NCBI RefSeq assembly: GCF_900107135.1
Contig: NZ_FNOV01000001.1
Span: 248,001 to 312,000, forward strand
Length of the DNA: 64,000 nucleotides
Origin: Hymenobacter psychrophilus
GTDB taxonomy: Bacteria > Bacteroidota > Bacteroidia > Cytophagales > Hymenobacteraceae
Direction of reading: 5' to 3'
This document shows, piece by piece, positions 24,983-33,137 of the stretch. The notes under the pieces are model-generated. The model worked only from the letters and a program-made list of their open reading frames with translations. It was not told the origin of the DNA and did not search any database. The position numbers were made by a program, and so were the translations under genes. The first letter of the stretch is position 1; the number at the start of each line of letters is the position of its first letter.

Positions 24983-25864
24983 CTAGCTGGACTGCGGGCG
25001 GATGAAATCGGTGATTAGCTGGGCAATTTCGGGCCCTTTTTCCTCGGGGAAGAAGTGCTTGGACGCGAGCTTATGCACGGTGGGCAGATGGGCAGCATCT
25101 TGCACCAGCTTACCGAAATGCTCGAAGTCCAGGGCCGGGTCCTCGGCCCCCCAGATGGCCTGCACCGGGTAGGGCGGGTGGTCGACGGCCCGCTGCATCA
25201 GGTCCTGCAGTTCCTGCGAATGGTCGAACTGGCGCATGATTTTCAGAAACGCCTTACCGCCATCGTCGCGCTTGAGCAGGTCGACGTAGGCGTACACTTC
25301 CTCTTTGGCTAGCTCGCTGATGTTGCTGACGCCCATGCCCTTGAACAGCAAATACCAGGTGGGGTGCTGAATGCTCAGCAGCTCGGCCTCGCCCAATACC
25401 GGCATTTCGAAGGGGCGCATGGGCAGCGGTTTCTGGAAGTTGACCACATCATAGAACATGTTGAGGATGGTGAGCGACTTAATGCGCTCGGGGTGCTCGG
25501 CGGCTAGGGCCAGCCCAATGGCACCGCCGATATCGTGCACTACCAGATGGTAGCTGTCGAGGCCCAGGGCTTCGGTAGCCTGGTGCAGAAACCGGGCAAA
25601 CCCCCGGAACGTGTAGTCGAAATCCGCGGGCCGGTCCGACAGGCCCAGCCCCGGCATATCTACCGAAATACCGCGCAGGCCCTGGTCGGCCAGGCTGCGC
25701 AGCATTTTGCGGAACAGGTACGACGACGTGGGCACGCCATGAACGCAGAAAACGGGCTCGCCCTGGCCATAATCCAGCGCAAACGTGCGGACGCCCGCTA
25801 CATCGAAATAGCGGCCAGAAGTTTCATGGGCCTGCATGATCTGCTCTACGGTGCGGTTGCTCAT
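24983..25864 (-). CDS. Alpha/beta hydrolase, haloalkane-dehalogenase/epoxide-hydrolase-like
   Basis: 293 residues. The oxyanion segment is VHGVPTSSYLFRKML. The nucleophile elbow is VVHDIGGAIG, so the nucleophile is Asp111 rather than serine, as in haloalkane dehalogenases, epoxide hydrolases and fluoroacetate dehalogenases. The acid lies probably in AIWGAEDPALD and the histidine in ASKHFFPEEKGP. A cap domain lies between about 130 and 215. Cytosolic. The substrate cannot be assigned. Single gene. Confidence 0.85.
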   Translation of the reverse strand: MSNRTVEQIMQAHETSGRYFDVAGVRTFALDYGQGEPVFCVHGVPTSSYLFRKMLRSLADQGLRGISVDMPGLGLSDRPADFDYTFRGFARFLHQATEALGLDSYHLVVHDIGGAIGLALAAEHPERIKSLTILNMFYDVVNFQKPLPMRPFEMPVLGEAELLSIQHPTWYLLFKGMGVSNISELAKEEVYAYVDLLKRDDGGKAFLKIMRQFDHSQELQDLMQRAVDHPPYPVQAIWGAEDPALDFEHFGKLVQDAAHLPTVHKLASKHFFPEEKGPEIAQLITDFIRPQSS

Positions 25865-26067
25865 ATCTAAGGTGATAGATTGTTGACAGGGAAGGAAGAC
25901 GGCAGTAGCCGCTGGGGCAGCGCAAGGCTTGGGCCCGGCGGCGGCTTACACCTTAGTACGGGCGCAGCGCCAAATAGATAAGCCCGACCACGGGCCGGGG
26001 CGGGTCGGCTGATCGGGGGCAAACCTGTACTTTTACCCGCGTCTTACCTCTTCTGATTCCCTTGCTT

Positions 26068-26664
26068 ATGGCTACCCCACTCGTAACTCCGCTTGCCCCC
26101 GATGCTAACCCTGAAGTGGCGGAGCTGGCTGCCTTCTTCAACGAAACCCTGGGTTTCTGCCCCAACAGCGTGCTCACTATGCAGCACCGTCCGGCCATTG
26201 CCACGGCCTTCATCCAGCTCAATAAAGCCGTAATGGCCAACCAGGGCCGCGTAACCAGCGCCCTGAAACGCCTCGTTGGCTACGTCAGCAGCCACGCCGC
26301 CGGCTGCCAGTACTGCCAGGCGCACACTATTCTGGCCGCCGAGCGCTACGGGGCCGAGCAGCAGCAGCTCGACCACATCTGGGAGTATGCCACGCACCCG
26401 GCTTTTTCGGCGGCCGAGCGGGCGGCGCTTGACTTTGCCGTGGCCGCCTCGGCCGTGCCCAACGCCATGAGCGAAGCTATCAGCCAGGCCCTGCACCAGC
26501 ACTGGACGGAGGGTGAAATCGTGGAAATTCTGGGCGTTATCAGCCTGTTTGGCTACCTCAACCGCTGGAACGACTCGATGGGCACCCACCTGGAAGAGGG
26601 CGCGGTAGCCGCCGGCCAGGAGCACCTGGCGGGCCGCGGCTGGAACCCTGGCAAGCACGCCTAA
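26068..26664 (+). CDS. AhpD-like carboxymuconolactone-decarboxylase family protein
   Basis: 198 residues from the ATG at 26068. The all-helical core carries the redox motif SSHAAGCQYCQAHTILAAERYG, with C80-x-x-C83 and H86 in the AhpD arrangement. VEILGVISLFGYLNRWNDSM matches the peroxidase-related subgroup. Such proteins act as alkylhydroperoxidases or thiol-redox partners. A near-consensus -7 box (TACTTTTA, 26028-26035) lies 32 bases upstream. Confidence 0.85.
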   Translation: MATPLVTPLAPDANPEVAELAAFFNETLGFCPNSVLTMQHRPAIATAFIQLNKAVMANQGRVTSALKRLVGYVSSHAAGCQYCQAHTILAAERYGAEQQQLDHIWEYATHPAFSAAERAALDFAVAASAVPNAMSEAISQALHQHWTEGEIVEILGVISLFGYLNRWNDSMGTHLEEGAVAAGQEHLAGRGWNPGKHA

Positions 26665-26684
26665 GCCGTTAGCATGAGGGGCCG

Positions 26685-27407
26685 CTAATCTGCGTCGGGC
26701 GCGGCGGTGGGGGCCAGCAGCACCCGGTTGAGCTCGGCGCGGTGGGTGCGCCAGTCGGGCATGAACTGGTCCATAAGGCCCCAGAAACGGGCGTTGTGCA
26801 GGCGCTCGTGCAGGTGGGTCAGCTCGTGTACCAGCACGTATTCGAGGCAGGGCAGGGGCCGCTTGATGAGCTCCAGGTTCAGCCAGACGCGGCGGGCCCC
26901 GATGTTGCAGGTGCCCCAGCGGGTGCGCATCTGCTTCACCCCCCAATCCGCGGCTGCCCGGCCCACCACCGGCTCCCACTGGGCAAAAAGCGCCGGCAGC
27001 AATTGCTTGATTTGCTGCCGGTACCAAGCCGTAAGCAGGGCTTCGCGTTGCGCGGCGGTGCTGCCTGCGGGCACGGACAGGCGCAGCTGGCGGGATTCGG
27101 GCCGCAACAGCACACCGGCCCGGCCGGCTGCCGGGCTTACCAGCAGCTCGTAGTCCTGGCCCAGATAGGGTACTGTTTCGCCCGATTCGTAGCGCAACTG
27201 CGGGGCTGGCTCGCGGGCGGCAAAGCGCTGCTGCTGTTGCTCAATCCAGCCCCGGCGGGCCTGCACGAATGCCTCAATGGTCGCTACGGGTGTTTGCAGC
27301 GGCACCGACACCCGGATGCGCCCCCCAGCGTACACCGTCAGGCGCAGGCTGCGCATGCGCTGGCGCACGAGGTCAATTGGCAGGCCGGCAATCTGGACGA
27401 GGGGCAT
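26685..27407 (-). CDS. YgjP-like zinc metallopeptidase (DUF45)
   Basis: 240 residues. It has the YgjP/DUF45 layout: LRLTVYAGGRIRVSVPLQTP at the start, MRTRWGTCNIGARRVWLNLELI, then HELTHLHE (H194, E195, H198) and a third histidine about residue 204 in LHNARFWGLM. This is the WSS/SprT-like minimal gluzincin fold. The cellular substrate of the family is not well defined. It is the only gene on this strand between two plus-strand genes. Confidence 0.88.
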   Translation of the reverse strand: MPLVQIAGLPIDLVRQRMRSLRLTVYAGGRIRVSVPLQTPVATIEAFVQARRGWIEQQQQRFAAREPAPQLRYESGETVPYLGQDYELLVSPAAGRAGVLLRPESRQLRLSVPAGSTAAQREALLTAWYRQQIKQLLPALFAQWEPVVGRAAADWGVKQMRTRWGTCNIGARRVWLNLELIKRPLPCLEYVLVHELTHLHERLHNARFWGLMDQFMPDWRTHRAELNRVLLAPTAAPDAD

Positions 27408-27556
27408 GGGAGGCTAGGGGTGAAGCGGAGTGCAAAGTTGGGTCTGCCGGCCCGTTTTTGCGGTATTCTTTGGGCATAAAAACCAGTTCCGCGTTAAAAC
27501 GCCCGTTTTTTCGCAGCTTGCGGGCCGCTTTCTTTTCCTTTCTTATCCCCGTTTCC

Positions 27557-28582
27557 GTGGCTGATTCGCTTCCGGCAGTTCGTTTTGTTATCTGCGGAGT
27601 GGGCCACATCGGGCGCCGCCATACCGCGCTGGTGGCCGCCCACCCGGCGGCCCAGGTGGTGGCGCTGGTCGATATCCGGCCCGAGCTGGCCCCGGCGCTG
27701 GCCGCCGAATTTCCCGGCGTCCCGTTCTTCGCCTGCCTCGACGACTACCTCAGCCACGGCCCCGCCGCCGATGTGCTGACGGTGGCCACGCCCAACGGCC
27801 TGCACGCCAGCCAGGCCATCCGGGGTCTGCGGGCGGGCCTGCACGTGGTAGTCGAAAAGCCGCTGGCCCTGCACAAATCCGACGCCGAAGACATCGTGCA
27901 CACGGCCCTGCAAACCGGCCGCTTCGTGTTCGGGGTGATGCAGAACCGCTACTCGCCGCCCGCCGCCTGGCTCAAGCAGGTAGTGCAGGAAGGCCGGCTG
28001 GGGCAGGTGTTTCTCGTGCAGCTCAACTGCTTCTGGAACCGCGACGAGCGGTACTACACGCCCGGCAGCTGGCACGGCACCCGCGCCGCCGATGGCGGTA
28101 CGCTCTTCACCCAGTTCAGCCACTTCGTGGATCTGCTCTACTGGGTGTTCGGCGACATCACCAACATCTCGGCCCGCTTTCGCGACTTCACCCACGAGCA
28201 CCTCACCGAGTTCGAGGACTCGGGCCTGGTGACCTTCGATTTGGTGCGCGGCGGTAGCGGCACGCTCCAGTACAGCACCGCCGTCTGGGACCGGAACCTG
28301 GAAAGCTCCCTCACGGTGGTGGCCGAGCGCGGCAGCCTGCGCCTGGGCGGCCAGTACATGGACAAAGTAGAGTACTGCCACCTGCAGGATTACACGCTGC
28401 CCGCGCTGCCGCCCACCAACCCCGCCAACCAGTACGGTCCCTACCAGGGCTCAGCCGCCAACCACGTCCACGTCATCGACAACGTGGTAGAAACCATCCA
28501 GCAGCGCGGCGTGGCGACTACCAACGCGCTGGAAGGTTTGAAAGTAGTGGAGATGATTGAGCGGATTTACGCGCTGCGGTAA
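27557..28582 (+). CDS. Gfo/Idh/MocA-family oxidoreductase
   Basis: 341 residues from a GTG at 27557, which puts the Rossmann strand VRFVICGVGHIGRRH close to the N terminus as in the family; no suitable ATG exists nearby. NAD(P)-binding GVGHIG, the catalytic-lysine motif VVEKPLALHKSDAED and a C-terminal beta-sheet domain with ISARFRDFTHEHLTEFEDSG are present. The family oxidises or reduces sugars, cyclitols and nucleotide sugars. The substrate is unknown. It is followed after 37 bases by an EcsC gene. Confidence 0.88.
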   Translation: MADSLPAVRFVICGVGHIGRRHTALVAAHPAAQVVALVDIRPELAPALAAEFPGVPFFACLDDYLSHGPAADVLTVATPNGLHASQAIRGLRAGLHVVVEKPLALHKSDAEDIVHTALQTGRFVFGVMQNRYSPPAAWLKQVVQEGRLGQVFLVQLNCFWNRDERYYTPGSWHGTRAADGGTLFTQFSHFVDLLYWVFGDITNISARFRDFTHEHLTEFEDSGLVTFDLVRGGSGTLQYSTAVWDRNLESSLTVVAERGSLRLGGQYMDKVEYCHLQDYTLPALPPTNPANQYGPYQGSAANHVHVIDNVVETIQQRGVATTNALEGLKVVEMIERIYALR

Positions 28583-28619
28583 ATAGTGCTTGCGCCGCAG
28601 AACGGTATATTTACCTCTG

Positions 28620-29384
28620 ATGCTCCTTCCCGACCCCCACGACCAGCAAGCCCTGACTGACCTGCGCGCCTGGCAGCAGCGGATGCAACGCAAGCCCACG
28701 CTGCTCAACCGTTTCACGCGGCTGGTGCAGGCCCGGCTCAACGCCCTGCTGCCCGAAAAGCTGCACCGCATCCTCACGGCTACCATCCAGAAAATGGTGG
28801 AGGGCGTGCTGTTCGGCTCGCAGCATACCACCCGCCAGCCGGTGTCGGAAGGAAGTTTAGCTGAGCGCGAGGCGCGGGTACGGGCCCGCATCCGCAACTA
28901 CCGCAACGCCGCAACCGTGGAGGGCGGGGCCACCGGGGCCGCGGGCTTCCTGTTGGGCCTGGCCGATTTTCCGCTGCTGCTCGGCATCAAGCTCAAGCTG
29001 CTCTTCGACATTGCCGCCCTCTACGGCCACGATGTGCGCCAGCTTTCCGAGCGGCTCTACCTGCTGCACATCTTCCAGCTGGCCTTCAGCAGCCAGCACA
29101 CCCGCCGCGAAACCTACCGCCAACTGGCCGACTGGCCCGCCACCGAGGCCACTGCCACTGCCGAAACCTTCGACTGGCGCACCTTCCAGCAGGAATACCG
29201 CGACTACATCGACCTGGCCAAAATGGCCCAGTTGCTGCCCGTGGTGGGGGCGGCCGTGGGCGCGGTGGCTAACTACCGCCTGCTGGCCCAGCTCGGCGAA
29301 ACGGCCATTATGGCCTACCGCCTGCGCTGGTTTGCCGGGGCCCGCGAACTGCCGCCAGCCCCACCCGTAGTACTGCCTGAATAA
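28620..29384 (+). CDS. EcsC-family protein
   Basis: 254 residues from the ATG at 28620. The central hydrophobic, glycine-rich region VEGGATGAAGFLLGLADFPLLLGIKLKLLFDIAALYG is the EcsC family signature, and LLPVVGAAVGAVANYRLL matches the second conserved block. EcsC is named from the B. subtilis ecs operon; its biochemical role is unclear. Probably membrane-associated. A near-consensus -7 box (TATATTTA, 28606-28613) lies just upstream, suggesting its own promoter and a very short leader. Confidence 0.85.
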   Translation: MLLPDPHDQQALTDLRAWQQRMQRKPTLLNRFTRLVQARLNALLPEKLHRILTATIQKMVEGVLFGSQHTTRQPVSEGSLAEREARVRARIRNYRNAATVEGGATGAAGFLLGLADFPLLLGIKLKLLFDIAALYGHDVRQLSERLYLLHIFQLAFSSQHTRRETYRQLADWPATEATATAETFDWRTFQQEYRDYIDLAKMAQLLPVVGAAVGAVANYRLLAQLGETAIMAYRLRWFAGARELPPAPPVVLPE

Positions 29385-29410
29385 TTATGATTTGCTGAGT
29401 AACAGAAACC

Positions 29411-29443
29411 AAAATGCCCCGACGGTAATCGTCGGGGCATTTT
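29411..29443. terminator. Terminator hairpin
   Basis: AAAATGCCCCGAC (29411-29423) pairs exactly with GTCGGGGCATTTT (29431-29443). It lies between the convergent EcsC gene and the DUF4890-like gene. Confidence 0.85.
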
Positions 29444-29482
29444 GCAATATGGCTAAGTGTTGGGCCTACTGTGCTGCTGAAA

Positions 29483-29908
29483 CTAGCCTTTGGCTTGGCG
29501 CTTTGCCTGATGCTTGGCTTTCTTATCGACCTGCATTTGCGCGTACTTGGTGTACTGGTCGGCGCTCAGGATTTGCTTGAGTTGGGCGTCGTACTGGGTC
29601 CGCTGGCCCTTCATGGCTTGGTGGCGGGCCTTTCTGTCGGCCTTGGCAACCGTGCCCGGCTGGACCTTGCGGGCCTGCTGCTGCTGGATGCGGGCCAAGT
29701 GCAACTGGCGCACCTGCTGGCTCTGGGCGGCCGAGAGGCTGAGGCTCTTGGTGAGTTTCTGAGCGGCCCGGTCGGCGCGCTGTTCGGGGGTGAGGTCTTT
29801 GTTATGGGCCTTCTGGTGCTGGCCGCGGGCGGCTTTTACCGGAGCAGTCTGGGCTGAGGCGGCGGCAGAAATCGAAAAGGCGGCGAGCAGAATGAGGAGC
29901 TTTTTCAT
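29483..29908 (-). CDS. Secreted DUF4890-like / Spy-like helical protein
   Basis: 141 residues. A signal peptide (MKKLLILLAAFSISAAASA) is followed by a basic helical protein with LTPEQRADRAAQKLTKSLSLSA, QVRQLHLARIQQQQA and QLKQILSADQYTKYAQMQ. The repeated LTPEQ/LSAAQ and LxADQYxKY pattern is that of the periplasmic CpxP/Spy-like proteins of Bacteroidota. Spy-type proteins are ATP-independent chaperones or stress sensors, but this member's role is not known. Very rich in K, Q and A. Confidence 0.75.
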   Translation of the reverse strand: MKKLLILLAAFSISAAASAQTAPVKAARGQHQKAHNKDLTPEQRADRAAQKLTKSLSLSAAQSQQVRQLHLARIQQQQARKVQPGTVAKADRKARHQAMKGQRTQYDAQLKQILSADQYTKYAQMQVDKKAKHQAKRQAKG

Positions 29909-30151
29909 GGCGTATGAAAGGGGTAATTATTTATGAAGGTGATGGCTGACACCCAGCCTGACTGGCTTTGGGGTTCTGATGGAGTATTTGCAACTCCGGT
30001 GCCAGTTTGCGCCAATACAGGTCAAAAACCGCCTTTGAAAAATTTAAATTTTCTCATTAAACCTACCGCCAATTTTTCTATCGTTAAAGTTAATTGTTTT
30101 ATATTCAGTAATATATGAACATGTTTGCAGCCCATTTATCTAGCCGAATTA
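29909..30151. other. AT-rich intergenic region, nothing recognised
   Basis: No ORF of note, hairpin or consensus promoter box on either strand. The AT-richness from about 30030 to 30150 is unusual for the window. Confidence 0.5.
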
Positions 30152-30868
30152 CTATTCTACCAGCAGCAGATTGCGGCGACGGATATAGGCCTCGCCTTCC
30201 TGCCAACGCACCCGGTACCAGAGATCCTGCCGACCCAGCACCTCAAACCGGTCGCCGGCGGCCGCCGTGGTCAGCCAAGTGGCGCCGGCGCCGGGGCCAG
30301 CCATCAGCGGGGCCCGGGCGCGCGCTATTAGGCCTACCCGGCCGGGAGCCAGCACATTCAAGGCCAGGCCCACGCTTAGCAGGTAACTGCCGTATACGGC
30401 CCACCAGGCCCGATCGGCGGTGCGGCGGCGCAGCAGCAGCGCCGTGCCAGCCAATACGGCCAGCAGCAGCAAGCCCTGCAACAGGCGGTAATAGTAGCGC
30501 TGCAGCGCAATAAACAGGTTTTGCCGCCAGGTATCGGGGTAGCCCGTGAGGCGGTGCTCCTGGGCCAGGATCACCATTTTCTGCCAGGTGGCGTAGCGCG
30601 GCTCCAGGCTCTGAGCCACGGCCAGATAGTAAAGCGCGGCCGGGTAGTGGCCCAGCGCCTCCTGGGTGTAGGCCATGCGCAGCGCCTGCCGGCCCGATTG
30701 CAGGCCGTCTTGGTCGCGGGCCTGCCGGTACCAGGGGTACGCTTCGGCCACTTGTCCGGCGCCAAACAACGAATCGGCTTTTTGGAGCGCCGGACTAACT
30801 TTTTGGGCCTGAATCGATTGGCCGAAAGTCAGGAACAACAGGAAAAAAAGGGGGGCTTTTTTAAGCAA
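30152..30868 (-). CDS. TPR/SH3 membrane protein (BatE-like)
   Basis: 238 residues. A signal peptide (FFLLFLTFGQSIQAQ) and a short TPR region (about 25-105: ALQKADSLFGAGQVAEAYPWY, QEALGHYPAALYYLAVAQ) precede two membrane helices (about 130-150 and 160-178). A bacterial SH3 domain ends the protein (GDRFEVLGRQDLWYRVRWQEGEAYIRRRNLLL). This order is that of BatE, the TPR-SH3 component of the Bacteroidota aerotolerance (Bat) operon. The rest of a Bat operon is 29 kb away at 59320-62320, so it is a stray homologue or the separated BatE. Confidence 0.75.
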   Translation of the reverse strand: MLKKAPLFFLLFLTFGQSIQAQKVSPALQKADSLFGAGQVAEAYPWYRQARDQDGLQSGRQALRMAYTQEALGHYPAALYYLAVAQSLEPRYATWQKMVILAQEHRLTGYPDTWRQNLFIALQRYYYRLLQGLLLLAVLAGTALLLRRRTADRAWWAVYGSYLLSVGLALNVLAPGRVGLIARARAPLMAGPGAGATWLTTAAAGDRFEVLGRQDLWYRVRWQEGEAYIRRRNLLLVE

Positions 30869-30873
30869 AACAG

Positions 30874-30904
30874 TTGCACAGTTAAATCCGAGACTCTACT
30901 TTTG
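30874..30904 (+). promoter_or_regulatory. Promoter of tRNA-Lys (TTG, 20 bp, TACTTTTG)
   Basis: TTG at 30874-30876 and TACTTTTG at 30897-30904, the same spacing as at the tRNA-Leu promoter. It lies about 45 bases upstream of the tRNA. Confidence 0.8.
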
Positions 30905-30948
30905 TGCCACAATCAGCCACACGGGCTGCTTGCCAGTGCAAAGAAACT

Positions 30949-31024
30949 GATTCTGTAGCTCAGCTGGTAGAGCAATACACTTTTAATGTATGGGTCCTGG
31001 GTTCGAATCCCAGCGGGATCACCA
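30949..31024 (+). tRNA. tRNA-Lys (anticodon TTT), CCA encoded
   Basis: Acceptor GATTCTG with CGGGATC (including G-T pairs), D-arm GCTC/GAGC, anticodon stem ATACA/TGTAT with loop CTTTTAA (anticodon TTT), T-arm CTGGG-TTCGAAT-CCCAG, discriminator A at 31021 and encoded CCA at 31022-31024. Confidence 0.97.
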
Positions 31025-31059
31025 AAAGCCTTCCTACGCTTCGTAGGAAGGCTTTTTTT
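31024..31059 (+). terminator. Terminator of tRNA-Lys
   Basis: AAAAGCCTTCCTACG (31024-31038) pairs with the following CGTAGGAAGGC and T-run. It begins at the last base of the encoded CCA. Confidence 0.9.
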
Positions 31060-31131
31060 ATGACCAACAAAGCAAAAGTGAAACGATGACCAATACTACA
31101 CCGGCCCGCATGAAGGCAGGCCGCCTCAGGC

Positions 31132-31617
31132 TTACCGCTGACGGACCATTTCTTCCGGGCAGATGAACTCCAGTTGGATGCCGTTGCGCTCCAGCGGTTC
31201 CCGGTGATGATGCCAGTCGGTGTCGGTGGCATTTACGATAACCGGCCGGCCGGGGTGGGTAAGGGCCGTTGCTACGAACTTACGGTCGGAGGGGTCGAAG
31301 TCGGCCAGTTCGGGGTCGTCGGGAAAGGCTGCGAATCCTCTTTCTGCGTCGGGTTGCAATTGCACGGATTCACAGTGCTGTGGATTTGCGCGGTTGCGCA
31401 ATACCCATTGCAGGAAGGCGTCGCCCACGCCGGGCTGGCCGCTGGGGCTAAGCTTGCGGTGGTATTCCTGAAGAATGAGAAACGAATCGTCCAGCACCAG
31501 AATCTCGTGCTGCTGAAGTTGCCGAAGCCGCTCCACGGCTGCCAGTACGCACCTGGGACCGGCGGCTGAAGCGCCGTTGGCGACGAGCGGGACGTTGGTG
31601 TCGATCAGAAAATGCAT
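31132..31617 (-). CDS. PIN-domain nuclease-like protein, partner of the ATPase
   Basis: 161 residues. The PIN fold acidic residues are visible: D6 in MHFLIDTNVPLVANG, an acidic residue in VLDDSFLILQEYHR, and the DFDPSDRKFVATAL and IVNATDTDWHHH motifs of the third and fourth acids. PIN domains are Mg-dependent endoribonucleases, often toxins. It is larger than VapC and starts only seven bases after the ATPase stop, so the two are co-translated from one transcript. By analogy with ATPase-nuclease pairs such as Septu, a defence role is plausible. I know no described system with exactly this pair. Confidence 0.78.
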   Translation of the reverse strand: MHFLIDTNVPLVANGASAAGPRCVLAAVERLRQLQQHEILVLDDSFLILQEYHRKLSPSGQPGVGDAFLQWVLRNRANPQHCESVQLQPDAERGFAAFPDDPELADFDPSDRKFVATALTHPGRPVIVNATDTDWHHHREPLERNGIQLEFICPEEMVRQR

Positions 31618-31624
31618 TGGCCGC

Positions 31625-32977
31625 TCAGGATTGCATTTTGCGCTTCATCTCGGCTTCCATCATGGCTGCGGCCTCGCCCATCGTGTCGCCGAAGAAGTTT
31701 TTGGGCCAGTTGCGGATGTTGCCGTATTCATCCAGGTCGAGCGGGGTGAGGGTGGAGGCGGCCCCCACAAAATCGGTGAAATAAAGCTTGACCTGATCGG
31801 TTGGCAGTGCTTCTTCCGCCAGCCGCCGCTGCAAGCGCTGCAACAGATGCTCGCTGTGGCTTTCCAGAATAATCTGCACGTTGCGGCGCTTGATGGCATC
31901 GATAAACACGTCGGCCAGCCCCGCCTGCACGGCCGGGTGCAAATGAATCTCGGGCTGCTCCAGAATAATAGTCGAGCCCTCCGGCACGTAGAACAGCAGC
32001 ACCAGCACCGGCAGCAGCTGCGAAACGCCAAAGCCCACATCCGTCAGGAATACCTCAGCCGATTCGGCAGTGCGCTTAATGCGGACCTCGTACTCCTTGC
32101 GGTTAGGCGCAATCGGGCGGACCTCAAAGGAGTGAATCAGGCCGAGCTCTTTGAGCCAGTAGGCTACGTGTTGTTCGAGGGTATGCATGGGCTGTCCGCT
32201 GCCCATGTTGATATTAGGTTTTGTGTTTTTTGATGACAGAATAGCTGCAACTGCTCCAGCTCCTCTATTCCCTATATTCCCTGGCTTCTCTCCTCCCCAT
32301 ATATATAACCTGCTAGGATACTCTCGGAGAGGGCCCAAATAAAATGTTTCTATAAACGAATGCTCGAAAAAACGTTCGAGCTCAGGCATAGCCCACACGA
32401 GCTTGTTGTTATTAGATAGGATGTTATGAGGAAATCCGTAGAACTTTATTGGGTCTCCGATACTGTTATTTATTAGTTTTTCTACTCCATTGACAATTAA
32501 ATAATACTTGTTATAATTATTTTTATTCTCTTTATATTTTTTAGATAATCTGATTCCGGCTGACATGTTTCTCGAAGAATATTTAAATTCTTCGAGAATG
32601 TTTATTACGGAATTCTTTATCCTAGCTGAGAATTCAATATTTTTTACAGGAATGTCAGTGTCACTGCCGAATAGCATTACTTCATTGATAGCTGATGGCA
32701 ATTTAAATGATAGAGTAAATTGAACAACCTCTGAAATGTTATGATTATATATAATATCATGCATCGTCCCTAACTCCACATAGGACCGCTCATCCCCCAA
32801 GTTCAATACCTGCGCCCTATCCGACGACTCCACGGTCTGCTTGAGCATCAGCAGGAATTGCAGAATGCTGGTTTTGCCGGAGGAGTTGGTGCCGAAGAAG
32901 CCGGTGATGCTACCGAACTGAATGTCGCCGGTATCCTGCCAGGATTTGAAGTTCTGAATGCGAAGCGAGTTGAGCAT
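31625..32977 (-). CDS. AAA/ABC-type ATPase with DUF3696-like C terminus
   Basis: 450 residues. N-terminal LNSLRIQNFKSW, Walker A GTNSSGKTS (29-37), conserved FYLGPLREYPSR (about 212-223), signature-like DVGFGVSQLLPVL (313-325), Walker B STIILEQPEIHLHP with catalytic Glu340, and H-loop LESHSEHLLQR (H374). The C terminus VKLYFTDF...LTPLDLDEYGNIRNWPKNFFGD is DUF3696-like. No TOPRIM domain follows, unlike OLD. It belongs to the AAA15/AAA21 group used in many defence systems. Residues about 62-249 are encoded by AT-rich DNA (32230-32790), the ends by GC-rich DNA like the neighbours, suggesting a recombined centre. It is the first gene of an operon with the PIN protein. Confidence 0.85.
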   Translation of the reverse strand: MLNSLRIQNFKSWQDTGDIQFGSITGFFGTNSSGKTSILQFLLMLKQTVESSDRAQVLNLGDERSYVELGTMHDIIYNHNISEVVQFTLSFKLPSAINEVMLFGSDTDIPVKNIEFSARIKNSVINILEEFKYSSRNMSAGIRLSKKYKENKNNYNKYYLIVNGVEKLINNSIGDPIKFYGFPHNILSNNNKLVWAMPELERFFEHSFIETFYLGPLREYPSRLYIWGGEKPGNIGNRGAGAVAAILSSKNTKPNINMGSGQPMHTLEQHVAYWLKELGLIHSFEVRPIAPNRKEYEVRIKRTAESAEVFLTDVGFGVSQLLPVLVLLFYVPEGSTIILEQPEIHLHPAVQAGLADVFIDAIKRRNVQIILESHSEHLLQRLQRRLAEEALPTDQVKLYFTDFVGAASTLTPLDLDEYGNIRNWPKNFFGDTMGEAAAMMEAEMKRKMQS

Positions 32978-33071
32978 AGCGGAGCGCGTGAAGACTAAGC
33001 GAAGGTAAGCGAACCGGCCAAGTAAGCCGCCGCGTTCCGTTCCTCATTCCTGCCGCGACCTTTTCCCGGCC

Positions 33072-33079
33072 TATCTTTG
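33072..33079 (+). promoter_or_regulatory. -7 element upstream of topB (TATCTTTG)
   Basis: Perfect TAnnTTTG box 58 bases before the topB start. No TTG is found at the normal -33 distance. Just downstream, AATCAGCG motifs repeat three times (33099-33137). Confidence 0.5.
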
Positions 33080-33137
33080 TTGATTCCCCGCCGACTACCA
33101 AATCAGCGAAATCACGATTAATCAGCGTAAATCAGCG

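Noticed and set aside
22794..28582. A sugar-nucleotide or polysaccharide cluster from the DegT aminotransferase, glycosyltransferase and Gfo/Idh genes
   Set aside because: The genes are interrupted by unrelated peptidases, a hydrolase and strand switches, with no Wzx/Wzy or nucleotidyltransferase genes.
30949..31024. tRNA-Lys as an attachment site for an island carrying the ATPase-PIN genes
   Set aside because: No direct repeat of the tRNA 3' end was noticed elsewhere in the window and no integrase is present, so it stays unproven.
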